From positions 1 to 10,255 of the forward strand of contig JADFLD010000031.1 in assembly GCA_022564535.1 (NCBI GenBank): a DNA stretch of 10,255 bases. Reading direction: 5' to 3'. How positions within the stretch are numbered: position 1 is the first letter of the stretch; every line of letters starts with the position of its first letter. Positions 1 through 6,799 of this stretch are shown piece after piece. Both the position numbers and the translations under genes were made by a program. The notes below the pieces were generated by a model that saw only the letters and a list, made by a program, of their open reading frames with translations, had not been told where the DNA came from and searched no databases. Origin of the DNA: Gemmatimonadota bacterium (GTDB lineage Bacteria > Gemmatimonadota > Gemmatimonadetes > Longimicrobiales > UBA6960).

Positions 1-1431
1 TTCGAGGATCGGCTCGCCGACTATCCCGTCCACATCGGGTCCCTGAGCCGGTTCCGTACCCCGAAGGAACAAAAGGAACTGCTCGCGGCCGTGGCCCAGG
101 GGAGTGTGGACATCGTCATCGGAACGCACCGCCTACTCTCCGAGGACGTCGTCTTCAAAGACCTCGGACTCCTGATCGTCGACGAAGAGCAGCGCTTCGG
201 CGTGAAACACAAGGAGCGCCTGAAAAAGCTGCGCCGGTCAGTGGATGTCCTCACGCTCAGCGCCACCCCGATCCCTCGTACGCTCTACCTGTCCATCTCA
301 GGAATCCGCGACCTTTCCCTGATCCGCACGCCGCCGCGGGATCGCATGCCGATCTTCACAAACGTTCTCCCGTGGACGGACCAGCTTCTGTCGGAGGCCC
401 TCTACCGGGAGCTCGACCGTGGCGGCCAGACCTTCTTCCTGCACAACCGCATCGACACCATTTACACGATCGCGGAAGAAATCCAGGCCCTGGTCCCCGA
501 GGCACGGATCGACATCGCGCATGGGCAGATGAAGAGCCACAAGCTCGACGAGGTCATGCGCGCCTTCGTGGACGGGGAGGTCGACGTTCTCGTCTGCTCG
601 TCGATCATCGAGAACGGGTTGGACGTCCCCAATGCCAATACGCTCATCGTGGATCGGGCGGACCGCTTCGGCCTGGCGCAGCTATACCAAATTCGCGGCC
701 GCGTCGGGCGCTCAGACCGGCGGGCCTACTGTTATCTCCTGGTTCCCGACGACGTGGCGGAAGACGCGGAGCGCCGGCTGCGCATTCTCGAGCACTACAC
801 GGAGTTGGGCTCGGGATACTCCATCGCGCTCCGTGACTTGGAGCTACGCGGCGCCGGCAACCTGCTTGGAGCGGACCAATCCGGGTTCGCCCAGCAGATC
901 GGATTGGACACGTATATGCGTCTCCTCAAGAAGACGGTGCAGCGCATCCAAAAAGGTGAGGACGCCACCGAGTGGCCGGATCCGGACGTGTCCCTCGAAG
1001 GCCCCGCGTATCTCCCGGACAGCTACGTTTCAGATTCGAGCCAAAAGCTCCATCTTTACCGGCGCCTTTCGAAGGTCGGGAGCCGAACCGAGGTCGAAGC
1101 GATCAAGGTGGAGTTGGCCGACCGCTTCGGCCCACTTCCCGCGGAAGTCGAGCAACTCCTCGACGCCACAACCGTACGAGTTCTGGGAAGGAAGCTCGGA
1201 GTCGAGCGTGTCATCATCCGCAATGGATCGGCGCGGATCAGCTTCCGGGAAGGGGTTGTACCGAGAATGTCAGTTCTTGAGGGACCGCTGAGGCAGCGGC
1301 AAGCGTTCATGGACATCCGGAGAGTTCACCCGTTGTCCGTGCAACTCAGCCAGGATGGGTTGGATCCGATCCTGGAAACGGTGATGGTCGCGCTCTCCGC
1401 GCTGAGCTCCGCGCAGTCTGAAGCGGCCTAG
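1..1431 (+). CDS. mfd: Mfd, transcription-repair coupling factor (5'-truncated by window edge)
   Basis: The frame is open from base 1, so the gene begins upstream; the GTG at 91 is internal. The visible 476 residues are the C-terminal part of a protein that is usually about 1,100-1,200 residues. Mfd is a cytoplasmic dsDNA translocase that pushes stalled RNA polymerase off DNA and recruits UvrA to start transcription-coupled repair. Superfamily 2 helicase motifs appear in order: DEEQ (motif II, 181-192), SATPIPRT (motif III, 259-282), FFLHNR (about 433-450), a motif V region with [13 protein letters not shown], and QIRGRVGRS (motif VI, 688-714). RGAGNLLG (847-870) lies in the TRG segment used for translocation. 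The last 130 or so residues fit the C-terminal TRCF (D7) domain, which masks the UvrA-binding region. RecG shares the helicase core, but the TRG-D7 arrangement and [15 protein letters not shown] favour Mfd. It is followed by a 59 bp gap and a prolyl isomerase gene. Confidence 0.96.
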   Translation, partial: FEDRLADYPVHIGSLSRFRTPKEQKELLAAVAQGSVDIVIGTHRLLSEDVVFKDLGLLIVDEEQRFGVKHKERLKKLRRSVDVLTLSATPIPRTLYLSISGIRDLSLIRTPPRDRMPIFTNVLPWTDQLLSEALYRELDRGGQTFFLHNRIDTIYTIAEEIQALVPEARIDIAHGQMKSHKLDEVMRAFVDGEVDVLVCSSIIENGLDVPNANTLIVDRADRFGLAQLYQIRGRVGRSDRRAYCYLLVPDDVAEDAERRLRILEHYTELGSGYSIALRDLELRGAGNLLGADQSGFAQQIGLDTYMRLLKKTVQRIQKGEDATEWPDPDVSLEGPAYLPDSYVSDSSQKLHLYRRLSKVGSRTEVEAIKVELADRFGPLPAEVEQLLDATTVRVLGRKLGVERVIIRNGSARISFREGVVPRMSVLEGPLRQRQAFMDIRRVHPLSVQLSQDGLDPILETVMVALSALSSAQSEAA

Positions 1432-1490
1432 CCCTGAAGAGTGAGAATGGACAAAGCAACGAGAGTCGGCTCCAATGGATACCCAGATTC

Positions 1491-2924
1491 ATGAATAAAT
1501 GGCGGAACGGCCCAGTTCTGACAGGGCTCCTGCTCGTGGCCTCGGCATGCGCCGGTGAGCAGAACAATGACGATCTCGTGGCGCGGGTTGGCACGCACAG
1601 GTTCACCGTGGATCAAGCGATCCGACTCCTGGTCGACGAAGAGCGCCTCGCGACCGACGTCGGCGTTGTAAACTCACTCGCCGAACTGTGGGTGGACTAC
1701 ACGCTTCTCGCCGAAGCGGCCGCTCGCGACACCATGTTCTCGGAGCTGGACCTCGAGCCGTTGATCATGCAACAGCTCTCGCAGGTCATGGTCTCCCAAC
1801 TGCGCGACTCGATCATCCAGGTCGACACATTCATCACCGAGGATGAGTTGAGGAGGAGGTACGAGTCCGAGGCGCCGGCGCTGGAAATCCATGCTCGCCA
1901 CATCATGCTCCAACTGCCTGTCCAAGCGACGCCGAATCAGCGCGACAGCGTCGCCGCCGCCCTCCAGGACATAAGGCGACGCATCGCGTCCGGGGAAAGC
2001 TTCGAGGCGCTGGCCCGAATGTTCAGCCAGGACCCGGGCAGCGCGGCTGGGGGCGGGGACCTGGGATTCTTCGCTCGTGGCGACATGGTCCGGCCCTTCG
2101 AAGAGGTCGCGCTCGAGCTCGACCTCGGAGAGGTGAGTGACGTTGTCGAGACCCCGTTCGGGCTCCACCTCATTCGCGTCGACGAGCGCAGGCTCAAGAG
2201 CTTCGATGAGACCGCCTCCGCCTATCGCTTCCAGGTGCAGAGTCGGATGGTCGCCGAAGCCGAGTCTCTCTTTGTAACAGGGCTCGTGGAGCGGGTCGAT
2301 CCACAGTTGGCAGAGGGTGCCGTCGATGTCGTGCGGGAAATGGCAGAACACCCTGGGATCCGTCTTTCAAGGCGAGCAGCGCGGCGCCGTGTTCTCGAAT
2401 GGGACGGCGGCGCGATCACGATGGGCGCGCTCCAGGAGGTTCTCAGACTCGAGTCTGCCCCATTCCGCAGCCAGCTCGTAGAGAGTTCGGACGAAGAGAT
2501 CGAGGACTTCATTAGAAAGCGCGGCCGACGCGACCTTCTCGTGCGGCAGGCGCAGGAGTCTGGCCTCCAGCCGGGCCGGGACAGCATCGATGCGCTCGTG
2601 GCGGACGCCGCCGGGCAGTTGCGCGGTGCGGCCCGCATGCTCGGCCTCCTGGACCTCGATCAGGCACCGGGCGAGCCACGGGAGGTCGCCGTCGCCCGCG
2701 CGGTAGAGGAAGCCCTTCGGAACAACCTCACGGGCGCGACTCAAGTCGTACCGTTGGGCCTGCTCGGCTTCCAGCTTCGAGAGCGCACGCCGAGCATGGT
2801 CCTCGAAGTAGGAGTCGGCAGGGTCATCGTCACCGTCGCCCAGATGCGCGCAGCGCGCAGCCTGTCACCCCTTGAGCAGATGCTGGATTCGGCGCGAGCG
2901 CTTCCCGATACGGTGGCTCCATGA
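1491..2924 (+). CDS. Parvulin-type peptidylprolyl isomerase, probable lipoprotein
   Basis: A 477-residue protein expected to catalyse cis-trans isomerisation of prolyl bonds in secreted or outer-membrane proteins. Residues 1-19 are a basic, then hydrophobic leader ending in VASA before Cys20, which fits a lipobox. The +2 residue is Ala, not Asp, so sorting to the outer membrane is likely if standard Lol rules apply. Residues 29-130 look like a SurA/PrsA-type helical N-domain. Residues 131-234 are a parvulin domain with ARHIML (135-140), GGGDLGFFARGDMV (187-200) and PFGLHLI (222-228), so both characteristic histidines are kept. Residues 240-477 match no domain I recognise; a VLEWDGG segment there loosely recalls the start of an N-domain. 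The ATG start gives a complete signal peptide, but I see no Shine-Dalgarno sequence before it. The downstream gene is a second parvulin protein, suggesting old duplication. PrsA-like or SurA-like are both acceptable names; I am sure of the family but not the client. Confidence 0.88.
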   Translation: MNKWRNGPVLTGLLLVASACAGEQNNDDLVARVGTHRFTVDQAIRLLVDEERLATDVGVVNSLAELWVDYTLLAEAAARDTMFSELDLEPLIMQQLSQVMVSQLRDSIIQVDTFITEDELRRRYESEAPALEIHARHIMLQLPVQATPNQRDSVAAALQDIRRRIASGESFEALARMFSQDPGSAAGGGDLGFFARGDMVRPFEEVALELDLGEVSDVVETPFGLHLIRVDERRLKSFDETASAYRFQVQSRMVAEAESLFVTGLVERVDPQLAEGAVDVVREMAEHPGIRLSRRAARRRVLEWDGGAITMGALQEVLRLESAPFRSQLVESSDEEIEDFIRKRGRRDLLVRQAQESGLQPGRDSIDALVADAAGQLRGAARMLGLLDLDQAPGEPREVAVARAVEEALRNNLTGATQVVPLGLLGFQLRERTPSMVLEVGVGRVIVTVAQMRAARSLSPLEQMLDSARALPDTVAP

Positions 2925-2928
2925 CCGG

Positions 2929-2949
2929 AACCACCCCACGCTAGTGGTT
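2929..2949 (+). other. Short intergenic stem-loop
   Basis: AACCAC (2929-2934) and GTGGTT (2944-2949) are perfect inverted repeats around a 9-nt loop, with a possible extra G-U pair outside. They fill most of the 36-nt gap between the two prolyl isomerase genes. There is no U-tract after the stem, so it is not a normal intrinsic terminator. It could slow RNA decay or adjust translation of the downstream gene, which has only GCAGG directly against its ATG. A stem of this size can also arise by chance. Confidence 0.3.
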
Positions 2950-2960
2950 TACGACGCAGG

Positions 2961-4268
2961 ATGATCAAGCGATGTGTTTTCCCCCTGGTCGCGTTTGCCT
3001 TCCTTCCGATACATGCAAGCGCTCAGTTCGAAGACACGGAGATCGTCGATCGCCTGATCGCGATCGTCGGCGACTCCGTCGTGGTCCAGACTGAGGTCGA
3101 GGAAGAGATCCAGCGAATGAGGTTGGGTGGAACTTCCATCCCGACGCCGGCAGACCCCGGGTATGAGGCGCTCTTCAGACAAGTGCTCGAGCAGTTCGTG
3201 GAGCGGCTCCTGATTCTGCAGGCCGCCGCAAAGGACTCCTTGATCCAGACCGACGAGGCGATCATCAACGAGCGGGTGACGCAGCAGCTCGAACAGCTTC
3301 GGCAGCAGTTCGGGGGTCAGGTCGCGCTTCAGGAGGCGCTCGCGGCCGAGGCGCTCAGCCTCACCGAGTATCGCGAGTTCCTCGCGAACCAAGCTCGAAT
3401 CCAACAGGTGCAGCAGAAGTACTTCCAGCTCCGCCTGCGTGACGCTCCGCCGGCGGAAATCACCGAAGACGAGATGCTCGCGCGCTTCCAGGAAGCCCAG
3501 CAGGAGCTCGGCCAGCGCCCCAGGCTTCTGACATTCCGTCAGGTTGTCGTAGCTCCCTCCCCGAGTGACGCAGCCGTCGAAGCGGCGCGCGAAGAAGCTC
3601 AGGCGCTCCTCGAACGGGTCAACGCCGGCGAGGACTTCGAAGAGCTGGCGAGGGAGTACTCCGACGACGTCGGTACGGCTGAACTGGGCGGCGACCTCGG
3701 GTGGTTTCGCCGCGGCACCATGGTTCGGGAGTTCGAGGACGCCGCGTTCCCCCTGCTCGACGGCCAGGTGAGTGACCTCGTCAAGACCGACTTCGGGTAC
3801 CACATCATCAAGGCCGCACAACGGCGGGCCGGTGAGCGCCGGTCGCGCCATATACTGATCGTTCCGGCGAAAACCGAAGCGGACCTCGAGCGGGCCCGCG
3901 CAGTGGCCCGCGACGTCCTGCAACGGGCCCGCGACGGAGAGTCGATGGCCGACCTGTTCGAAGAGTACTCGGACCCGGCAGCACCCGACTCGCTGACCCT
4001 ACCGTTCGATCAGGTCGGCGACCTCCCTCCGGTGTACAACGAGCTTCGCTCCGCGTCGACGGGGATCTTCGTCGGGCCCCTCGAATACGAGGTCTCACCC
4101 GGGGAGACCCGCATCGCGGTCATCCACGTGATCGAGGTGCGGGAGGCGGGCGCCTACACGTTCGAGGATCTGCGCGGGCAGATCGCGAGCCAGCTACAAG
4201 CCGAAAAGCAACGCGAAGCGCTGGTCGAAGAACTGCGGGCCAATACGTACATCGAAATCCGCATGTAG
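2961..4268 (+). CDS. surA: SurA-like periplasmic chaperone / peptidylprolyl isomerase
   Basis: A 435-residue secreted protein, close to the usual SurA length (E. coli about 428). SurA escorts unfolded outer-membrane proteins through the periplasm to the BAM complex. Residues 1-21 form a Sec signal peptide ending in ASA before Gln22. Residues 28-160 are a SurA N-domain (DRLIAIVGDSVV at 30-41, then long helices rich in Gln and Glu). Residues 188-289 are a first parvulin domain with LGGDLGWFRRGTMV (242-255) and FGYHII (278-283). Residues 292-396 are a second, weaker one beginning SRHILIV (295-301). The final 40 residues resemble the C-terminal helix and strand that complete the SurA core. The first parvulin domain lacks the usual HIL histidine (FRQVVV instead), while the second keeps RHIL but lacks the GGDLG core, so catalytic activity is uncertain. 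The ATG at 2961 follows the prior gene by 36 nt. pdxA starts immediately after the stop, as next to surA in E. coli. Confidence 0.87.
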   Translation: MIKRCVFPLVAFAFLPIHASAQFEDTEIVDRLIAIVGDSVVVQTEVEEEIQRMRLGGTSIPTPADPGYEALFRQVLEQFVERLLILQAAAKDSLIQTDEAIINERVTQQLEQLRQQFGGQVALQEALAAEALSLTEYREFLANQARIQQVQQKYFQLRLRDAPPAEITEDEMLARFQEAQQELGQRPRLLTFRQVVVAPSPSDAAVEAAREEAQALLERVNAGEDFEELAREYSDDVGTAELGGDLGWFRRGTMVREFEDAAFPLLDGQVSDLVKTDFGYHIIKAAQRRAGERRSRHILIVPAKTEADLERARAVARDVLQRARDGESMADLFEEYSDPAAPDSLTLPFDQVGDLPPVYNELRSASTGIFVGPLEYEVSPGETRIAVIHVIEVREAGAYTFEDLRGQIASQLQAEKQREALVEELRANTYIEIRM

Positions 4269-5216
4269 GTGGCCCCACGCCTCGTAGTTACGCCAGGTGA
4301 CCCGCGGGGCATCGGCCCCGAGGTCACACTCCTCGCGCTCGAACGGTTTCTCCGTGACAAACCGGCCGACTCGATCCGGATCATTGGCCCCGAGGGTCAT
4401 CTCGACCGCGAGGACTTGGCGACCCTCTCGAACGAGTATAGGGGCGCGCGGGATGACGAAGCGGCTGGATTCGTGGCCGGGCGCTCGATCGAGCGCGCGG
4501 TAGCGTCAGCACTTGCAGGCGATGCGGATGCGATCGTAACGGCCCCTCTTCACAAGCCCTCGCTGCGGGCCGCCGGTTGGAACGTTCCGGGTCAGACCGA
4601 AATGCTCGCCAGTCTCGCGGGCGTCGAACGAGCAGGCATGCTCATGGCCGCTGAGACCACACGCTTGGATGGGCCGCTCCGCGTTCTTCTGGCCACCACA
4701 CATCTTCCGCTGAGACAGGTCCCGGGTGCCGTGACCGAGAAGCTTCTGGGCGAGCAGATCGGGCTGCTCGATCGGGCACTTCGCGGCGACTGGGCAATCG
4801 ACGCACCGCGACTCGCCCTCTGCGGAATGAATCCCCACGCATCCGACGGCGGGCTGTTCGGTGACGAAGAGGCGCTCATATTTGCGCCCGCGGTGACGCG
4901 AGCCCGGGAGTCGGGAATCGACGTCGTCGGCCCACTACCCGCGGACACTGTTTTCTCGCGTGCCTTGAGCGGAGAGTTCCACGCCGTAGTCGCGCCGTAC
5001 CACGACGTCGGCATGGCCGCGTTCAAGACGGTATCGTTCGGCACGGGCGTGAACGTGACCCTAGGGTTGCCATTCATTCGCACGTCCCCGGACCACGGCA
5101 CCGCGTTCGACATCGCCGGCCGCGGACGAGCGAACGCGTCGTCGATGCATGCGGCAATGGAGCTGGCTCACGCGCTTGCCCGACGCCGCTTTGACAGAGA
5201 TTCCGTCGATGTCTAA
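4269..5216 (+). CDS. pdxA: PdxA, 4-hydroxythreonine-4-phosphate dehydrogenase
   Basis: PdxA oxidises 4-phosphohydroxy-L-threonine with NAD in the DXP-dependent pathway to pyridoxal 5'-phosphate; the product condenses with deoxyxylulose phosphate through PdxJ. The protein has 315 residues, slightly shorter than E. coli PdxA (329). Family motifs are clear: TPGDPRGIGPE (8-18), VTAPLHKPSLRAAG (90-103), ATTHLPL (142-148), CGMNPHASDGG (185-195), GPLPADTVF (221-229), PYHDVG (243-248) and LGLPFIRTSPDHGTA. The three metal-binding histidines correspond to His145, His190 and His245. Two positions differ from the E. coli pattern: GHTE is GQTE (Gln109) and YHDQG is YHDVG (Val247). The GTG start at 4269 touches the upstream TAG with no gap and no visible Shine-Dalgarno sequence, so reinitiation after the surA-like gene is likely. 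No alternative start preserves the N-terminal GDPxGIGPE motif. A PdxA2-type relative acting on another phosphorylated sugar acid is possible but less likely given this neighbourhood. Confidence 0.92.
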   Translation: MAPRLVVTPGDPRGIGPEVTLLALERFLRDKPADSIRIIGPEGHLDREDLATLSNEYRGARDDEAAGFVAGRSIERAVASALAGDADAIVTAPLHKPSLRAAGWNVPGQTEMLASLAGVERAGMLMAAETTRLDGPLRVLLATTHLPLRQVPGAVTEKLLGEQIGLLDRALRGDWAIDAPRLALCGMNPHASDGGLFGDEEALIFAPAVTRARESGIDVVGPLPADTVFSRALSGEFHAVVAPYHDVGMAAFKTVSFGTGVNVTLGLPFIRTSPDHGTAFDIAGRGRANASSMHAAMELAHALARRRFDRDSVDV

Positions 5217-5219
5217 TCT
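5191..5219 (+). promoter_or_regulatory. Candidate sigma-70 promoter for the ftsE-moaC block
   Basis: A perfect TTGACA (5191-5196) is followed after exactly 17 nt by TAATCT (5214-5219), which keeps the key first, second and last positions of a -10 box but matches only 3 of 6. It lies across the last codons of pdxA. A start near 5226 would leave a leader of about 35 nt before the ftsE GTG. This is a pattern match only; the -10 box is poor and the block may instead be read through from upstream. Confidence 0.3.
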
Positions 5220-5235
5220 TGTCTCCCGGAACAAG
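5218..5235. promoter_or_regulatory. Short dyad (possible operator) between pdxA and ftsE
   Basis: CTTGT (5218-5222) and ACAAG (5231-5235) are inverted repeats separated by 8 nt. The dyad overlaps the end of the candidate -10 box and the expected transcription start, which is where a repressor site would lie. The half-sites do not match a regulator I can name with confidence, and two 5-bp arms could occur by chance. Confidence 0.2.
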
Positions 5236-5261
5236 GCCCCGTCCCGCCATCACTTGATCCG

Positions 5262-5945
5262 GTGATAAAACTCACAAACGTCTCCAGAGAGTACCCGAAG
5301 CGCGGGTTCGCGCTTCGAGACGTCTCGTTCCATTTGAAGAAGGGCGAATTCGCGTTTCTCACCGGGCACTCCGGCTCGGGCAAGTCGACGACTCTGCGCC
5401 TGATTCACATGGCCGACCGTCCGACCGAAGGTGAGGTCAGGACCACCGGCTACTCCTCCAACCGGGTCACCGAACGAGACTTGTGGAAGATCCGACGCCG
5501 CGTCGGCTTCGTCTTCCAAGATTTTCGCCTGCTGCCGGGAAGAACCGCGCTGGAAAATGTGGCCTTCGTCCTCGAGGTCACCGGTACGCCGCGCAAAGCG
5601 GTACAGGCCAAAGCACAGCGACTCCTGATGCAGGTCGGACTGTCGCCGAAGGCAGGAGCCTTAGTGAACGAGCTGTCGGGCGGAGAACAGCAACGCGTGG
5701 CGATCGCTCGTGCGCTCGCCAACGATCCGTACGTGCTCCTGGCCGACGAGCCGACAGGCAACCTCGACGAACGGGCGACACGGGGCGTCGTGGATCTATT
5801 CTGGGACATCAACGCGAAGGGCATGGCCGTGCTCATGGCGACACACGACCTCGAGCTCATCCGGCGATACCCGCACGCGCGCGTGTTCGAGCTCGATCAA
5901 GGAATGCTCGTCTTCGATTCTGCCGACGCGGACGGGGGAGCCTGA
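5262..5945 (+). CDS. ftsE: FtsE, cell-division ABC-type ATPase
   Basis: FtsE is the cytoplasmic ATPase of the FtsEX complex. It does not transport a substrate; ATP cycling drives FtsX to switch on periplasmic peptidoglycan hydrolases at the septum. The 227-residue length is typical. All ABC elements are intact: Walker A GHSGSGKST (35-43), Q-loop Gln86 in VFQDFRLLPGRT, signature LSGGEQ (138-143), Walker B VLLADEPTGNLD (158-169) and the H-loop His195 in ATHD. The QDFRLL stretch after the Q-loop is characteristic of FtsE and separates it from LolD- or MacB-type ATPases, and the adjoining ftsX settles the call. The GTG start has no good ribosome site, but it gives the normal FtsE N-terminus (MIKLTNVSREYP). 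The stop overlaps the ftsX ATG by one base. Confidence 0.95.
   Translation: MIKLTNVSREYPKRGFALRDVSFHLKKGEFAFLTGHSGSGKSTTLRLIHMADRPTEGEVRTTGYSSNRVTERDLWKIRRRVGFVFQDFRLLPGRTALENVAFVLEVTGTPRKAVQAKAQRLLMQVGLSPKAGALVNELSGGEQQRVAIARALANDPYVLLADEPTGNLDERATRGVVDLFWDINAKGMAVLMATHDLELIRRYPHARVFELDQGMLVFDSADADGGA
5934..5940 (+). promoter_or_regulatory. Ribosome binding site of ftsX
   Basis: GGGGGAG lies 4 nt before the ATG at 5945, inside the last codons of ftsE. It fixes the ftsX start and argues against any of the earlier in-frame starts that would overlap ftsE extensively. Confidence 0.65.
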
Positions 5946-6799
5946 TGTATGCGATTCGTGAAGCGGCCGCCGCATTCAGGCGGGCGCCGGTGCTCACCGG
6001 CCTATCGTCCGCCATGGTGGGCCTGGCGCTCTTCGTCGTCGGCCTGTTCTCACTGACGACGTACAATCTGCAGCTGGCGCTGTCCGCCATCGAAGAGCGT
6101 ATCGAGGTTGTCGTTTACCTGCGCGACGACGCGCGCCAGAGTGAAATCGATCTATTGCTGGCTGAGCTCGCCTCCCTGGAAGAGGTGAGAGTGGTCAGGT
6201 TCGTCTCGAAGCGGGACGCCCTCGAGCGGGCTCGAACCGAACTCCCGGAGTTCGGCGAGCTCTTCATCGACATCGATGTGAACCCCCTGCCCCAGTCGCT
6301 CGAAGTAGAACTCAGGCAGGGGTCGCGGAGCCTGGAGGTCGTGGAAAGAGTCTCGGCTGTGGCCATGGGGTACCCGTTCGTGGAAGACGCGAGATACGGC
6401 CGTGAGTGGGTCGACCGGCTCTTCGCTCTGAAGAGGATCGGCTTTGCGAGCACCGCGGTGCTCGGGTCGGCGTTCGCGATGGTGGCTGCCCTCATCATCG
6501 GTACTGCCTTGCGCATCGCAATCTTCGCGCGCCGCGAAGAGATTTACGTCATGCGCCTCGTCGGCGCTAAGAACAGCTTCATCCGGCGTCCGTTCCTTCT
6601 CGAGGGTGCCATGGCTGGGTTCCTGGGGGGGCTCTTCGCCTGGGCGCTCACGTACGGCACGTATCGCGGCGTCTATTCCTATCTCTTCGAGGTCGCCTGG
6701 GTACCGACCACCTGGGTGGCGCTCGGCCTCGTTGCGGGGGTTGTCTTCGGAACACTTGCCAGCGGCCTCGCGATCCGGCGCCACCTGAGGGAGATCTGA
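5945..6799 (+). CDS. ftsX: FtsX, cell-division membrane protein
   Basis: FtsX is the inner-membrane partner of FtsE; its periplasmic loop binds a coiled-coil hydrolase regulator (EnvC in E. coli, PcsB or CwlO in Gram-positives). The 284-residue protein shows the standard four-helix layout. TM1 spans about residues 16-40. A periplasmic domain of roughly 120 residues (45-160) contains the typical FVSKRDALERARTELPEFGE stretch. TM2 is at about 166-193, TM3 at about 217-238 and TM4 at about 256-277. The cytoplasmic turn after TM2 (RREEIYVMRLVGAKNSFIRRPF) carries the conserved xxMxLVGA element of FtsX-type permeases, where FtsE docks. The ATG overlaps the ftsE stop as TGATG and has a strong ribosome site. 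The frame stays open upstream into ftsE, but that longer reading is Arg- and Gly-rich and lacks homology. The stop again overlaps the next ATG by one base. Confidence 0.94.
   Translation: MYAIREAAAAFRRAPVLTGLSSAMVGLALFVVGLFSLTTYNLQLALSAIEERIEVVVYLRDDARQSEIDLLLAELASLEEVRVVRFVSKRDALERARTELPEFGELFIDIDVNPLPQSLEVELRQGSRSLEVVERVSAVAMGYPFVEDARYGREWVDRLFALKRIGFASTAVLGSAFAMVAALIIGTALRIAIFARREEIYVMRLVGAKNSFIRRPFLLEGAMAGFLGGLFAWALTYGTYRGVYSYLFEVAWVPTTWVALGLVAGVVFGTLASGLAIRRHLREI
6788..6793 (+). promoter_or_regulatory. Ribosome binding site of the envC-like gene
   Basis: AGGGAG lies 5 nt before the ATG at 6799, within the end of ftsX. Together with the TGATG overlap it supports translational coupling and this start. 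Confidence 0.6.

Noticed and set aside
2929..2949. Intrinsic terminator between the two prolyl isomerase genes
   Set aside because: The 6-bp stem has no following U-tract and a 9-nt loop, so I list it only as a stem-loop.
2949..3923. Long open frame of 324 codons on the - strand opposite the SurA-like gene
   Set aside because: It lies antisense to a gene with clear domains, and its sequence is Arg/Leu/Glu-rich with no recognisable motif, as is common opposite GC-rich genes.
5483..5944. N-terminal extension of ftsX into ftsE
   Set aside because: The extra residues are Arg/Gly-rich out-of-frame translation of ftsE. A strong ribosome site and the TGATG overlap place the start at 5945.
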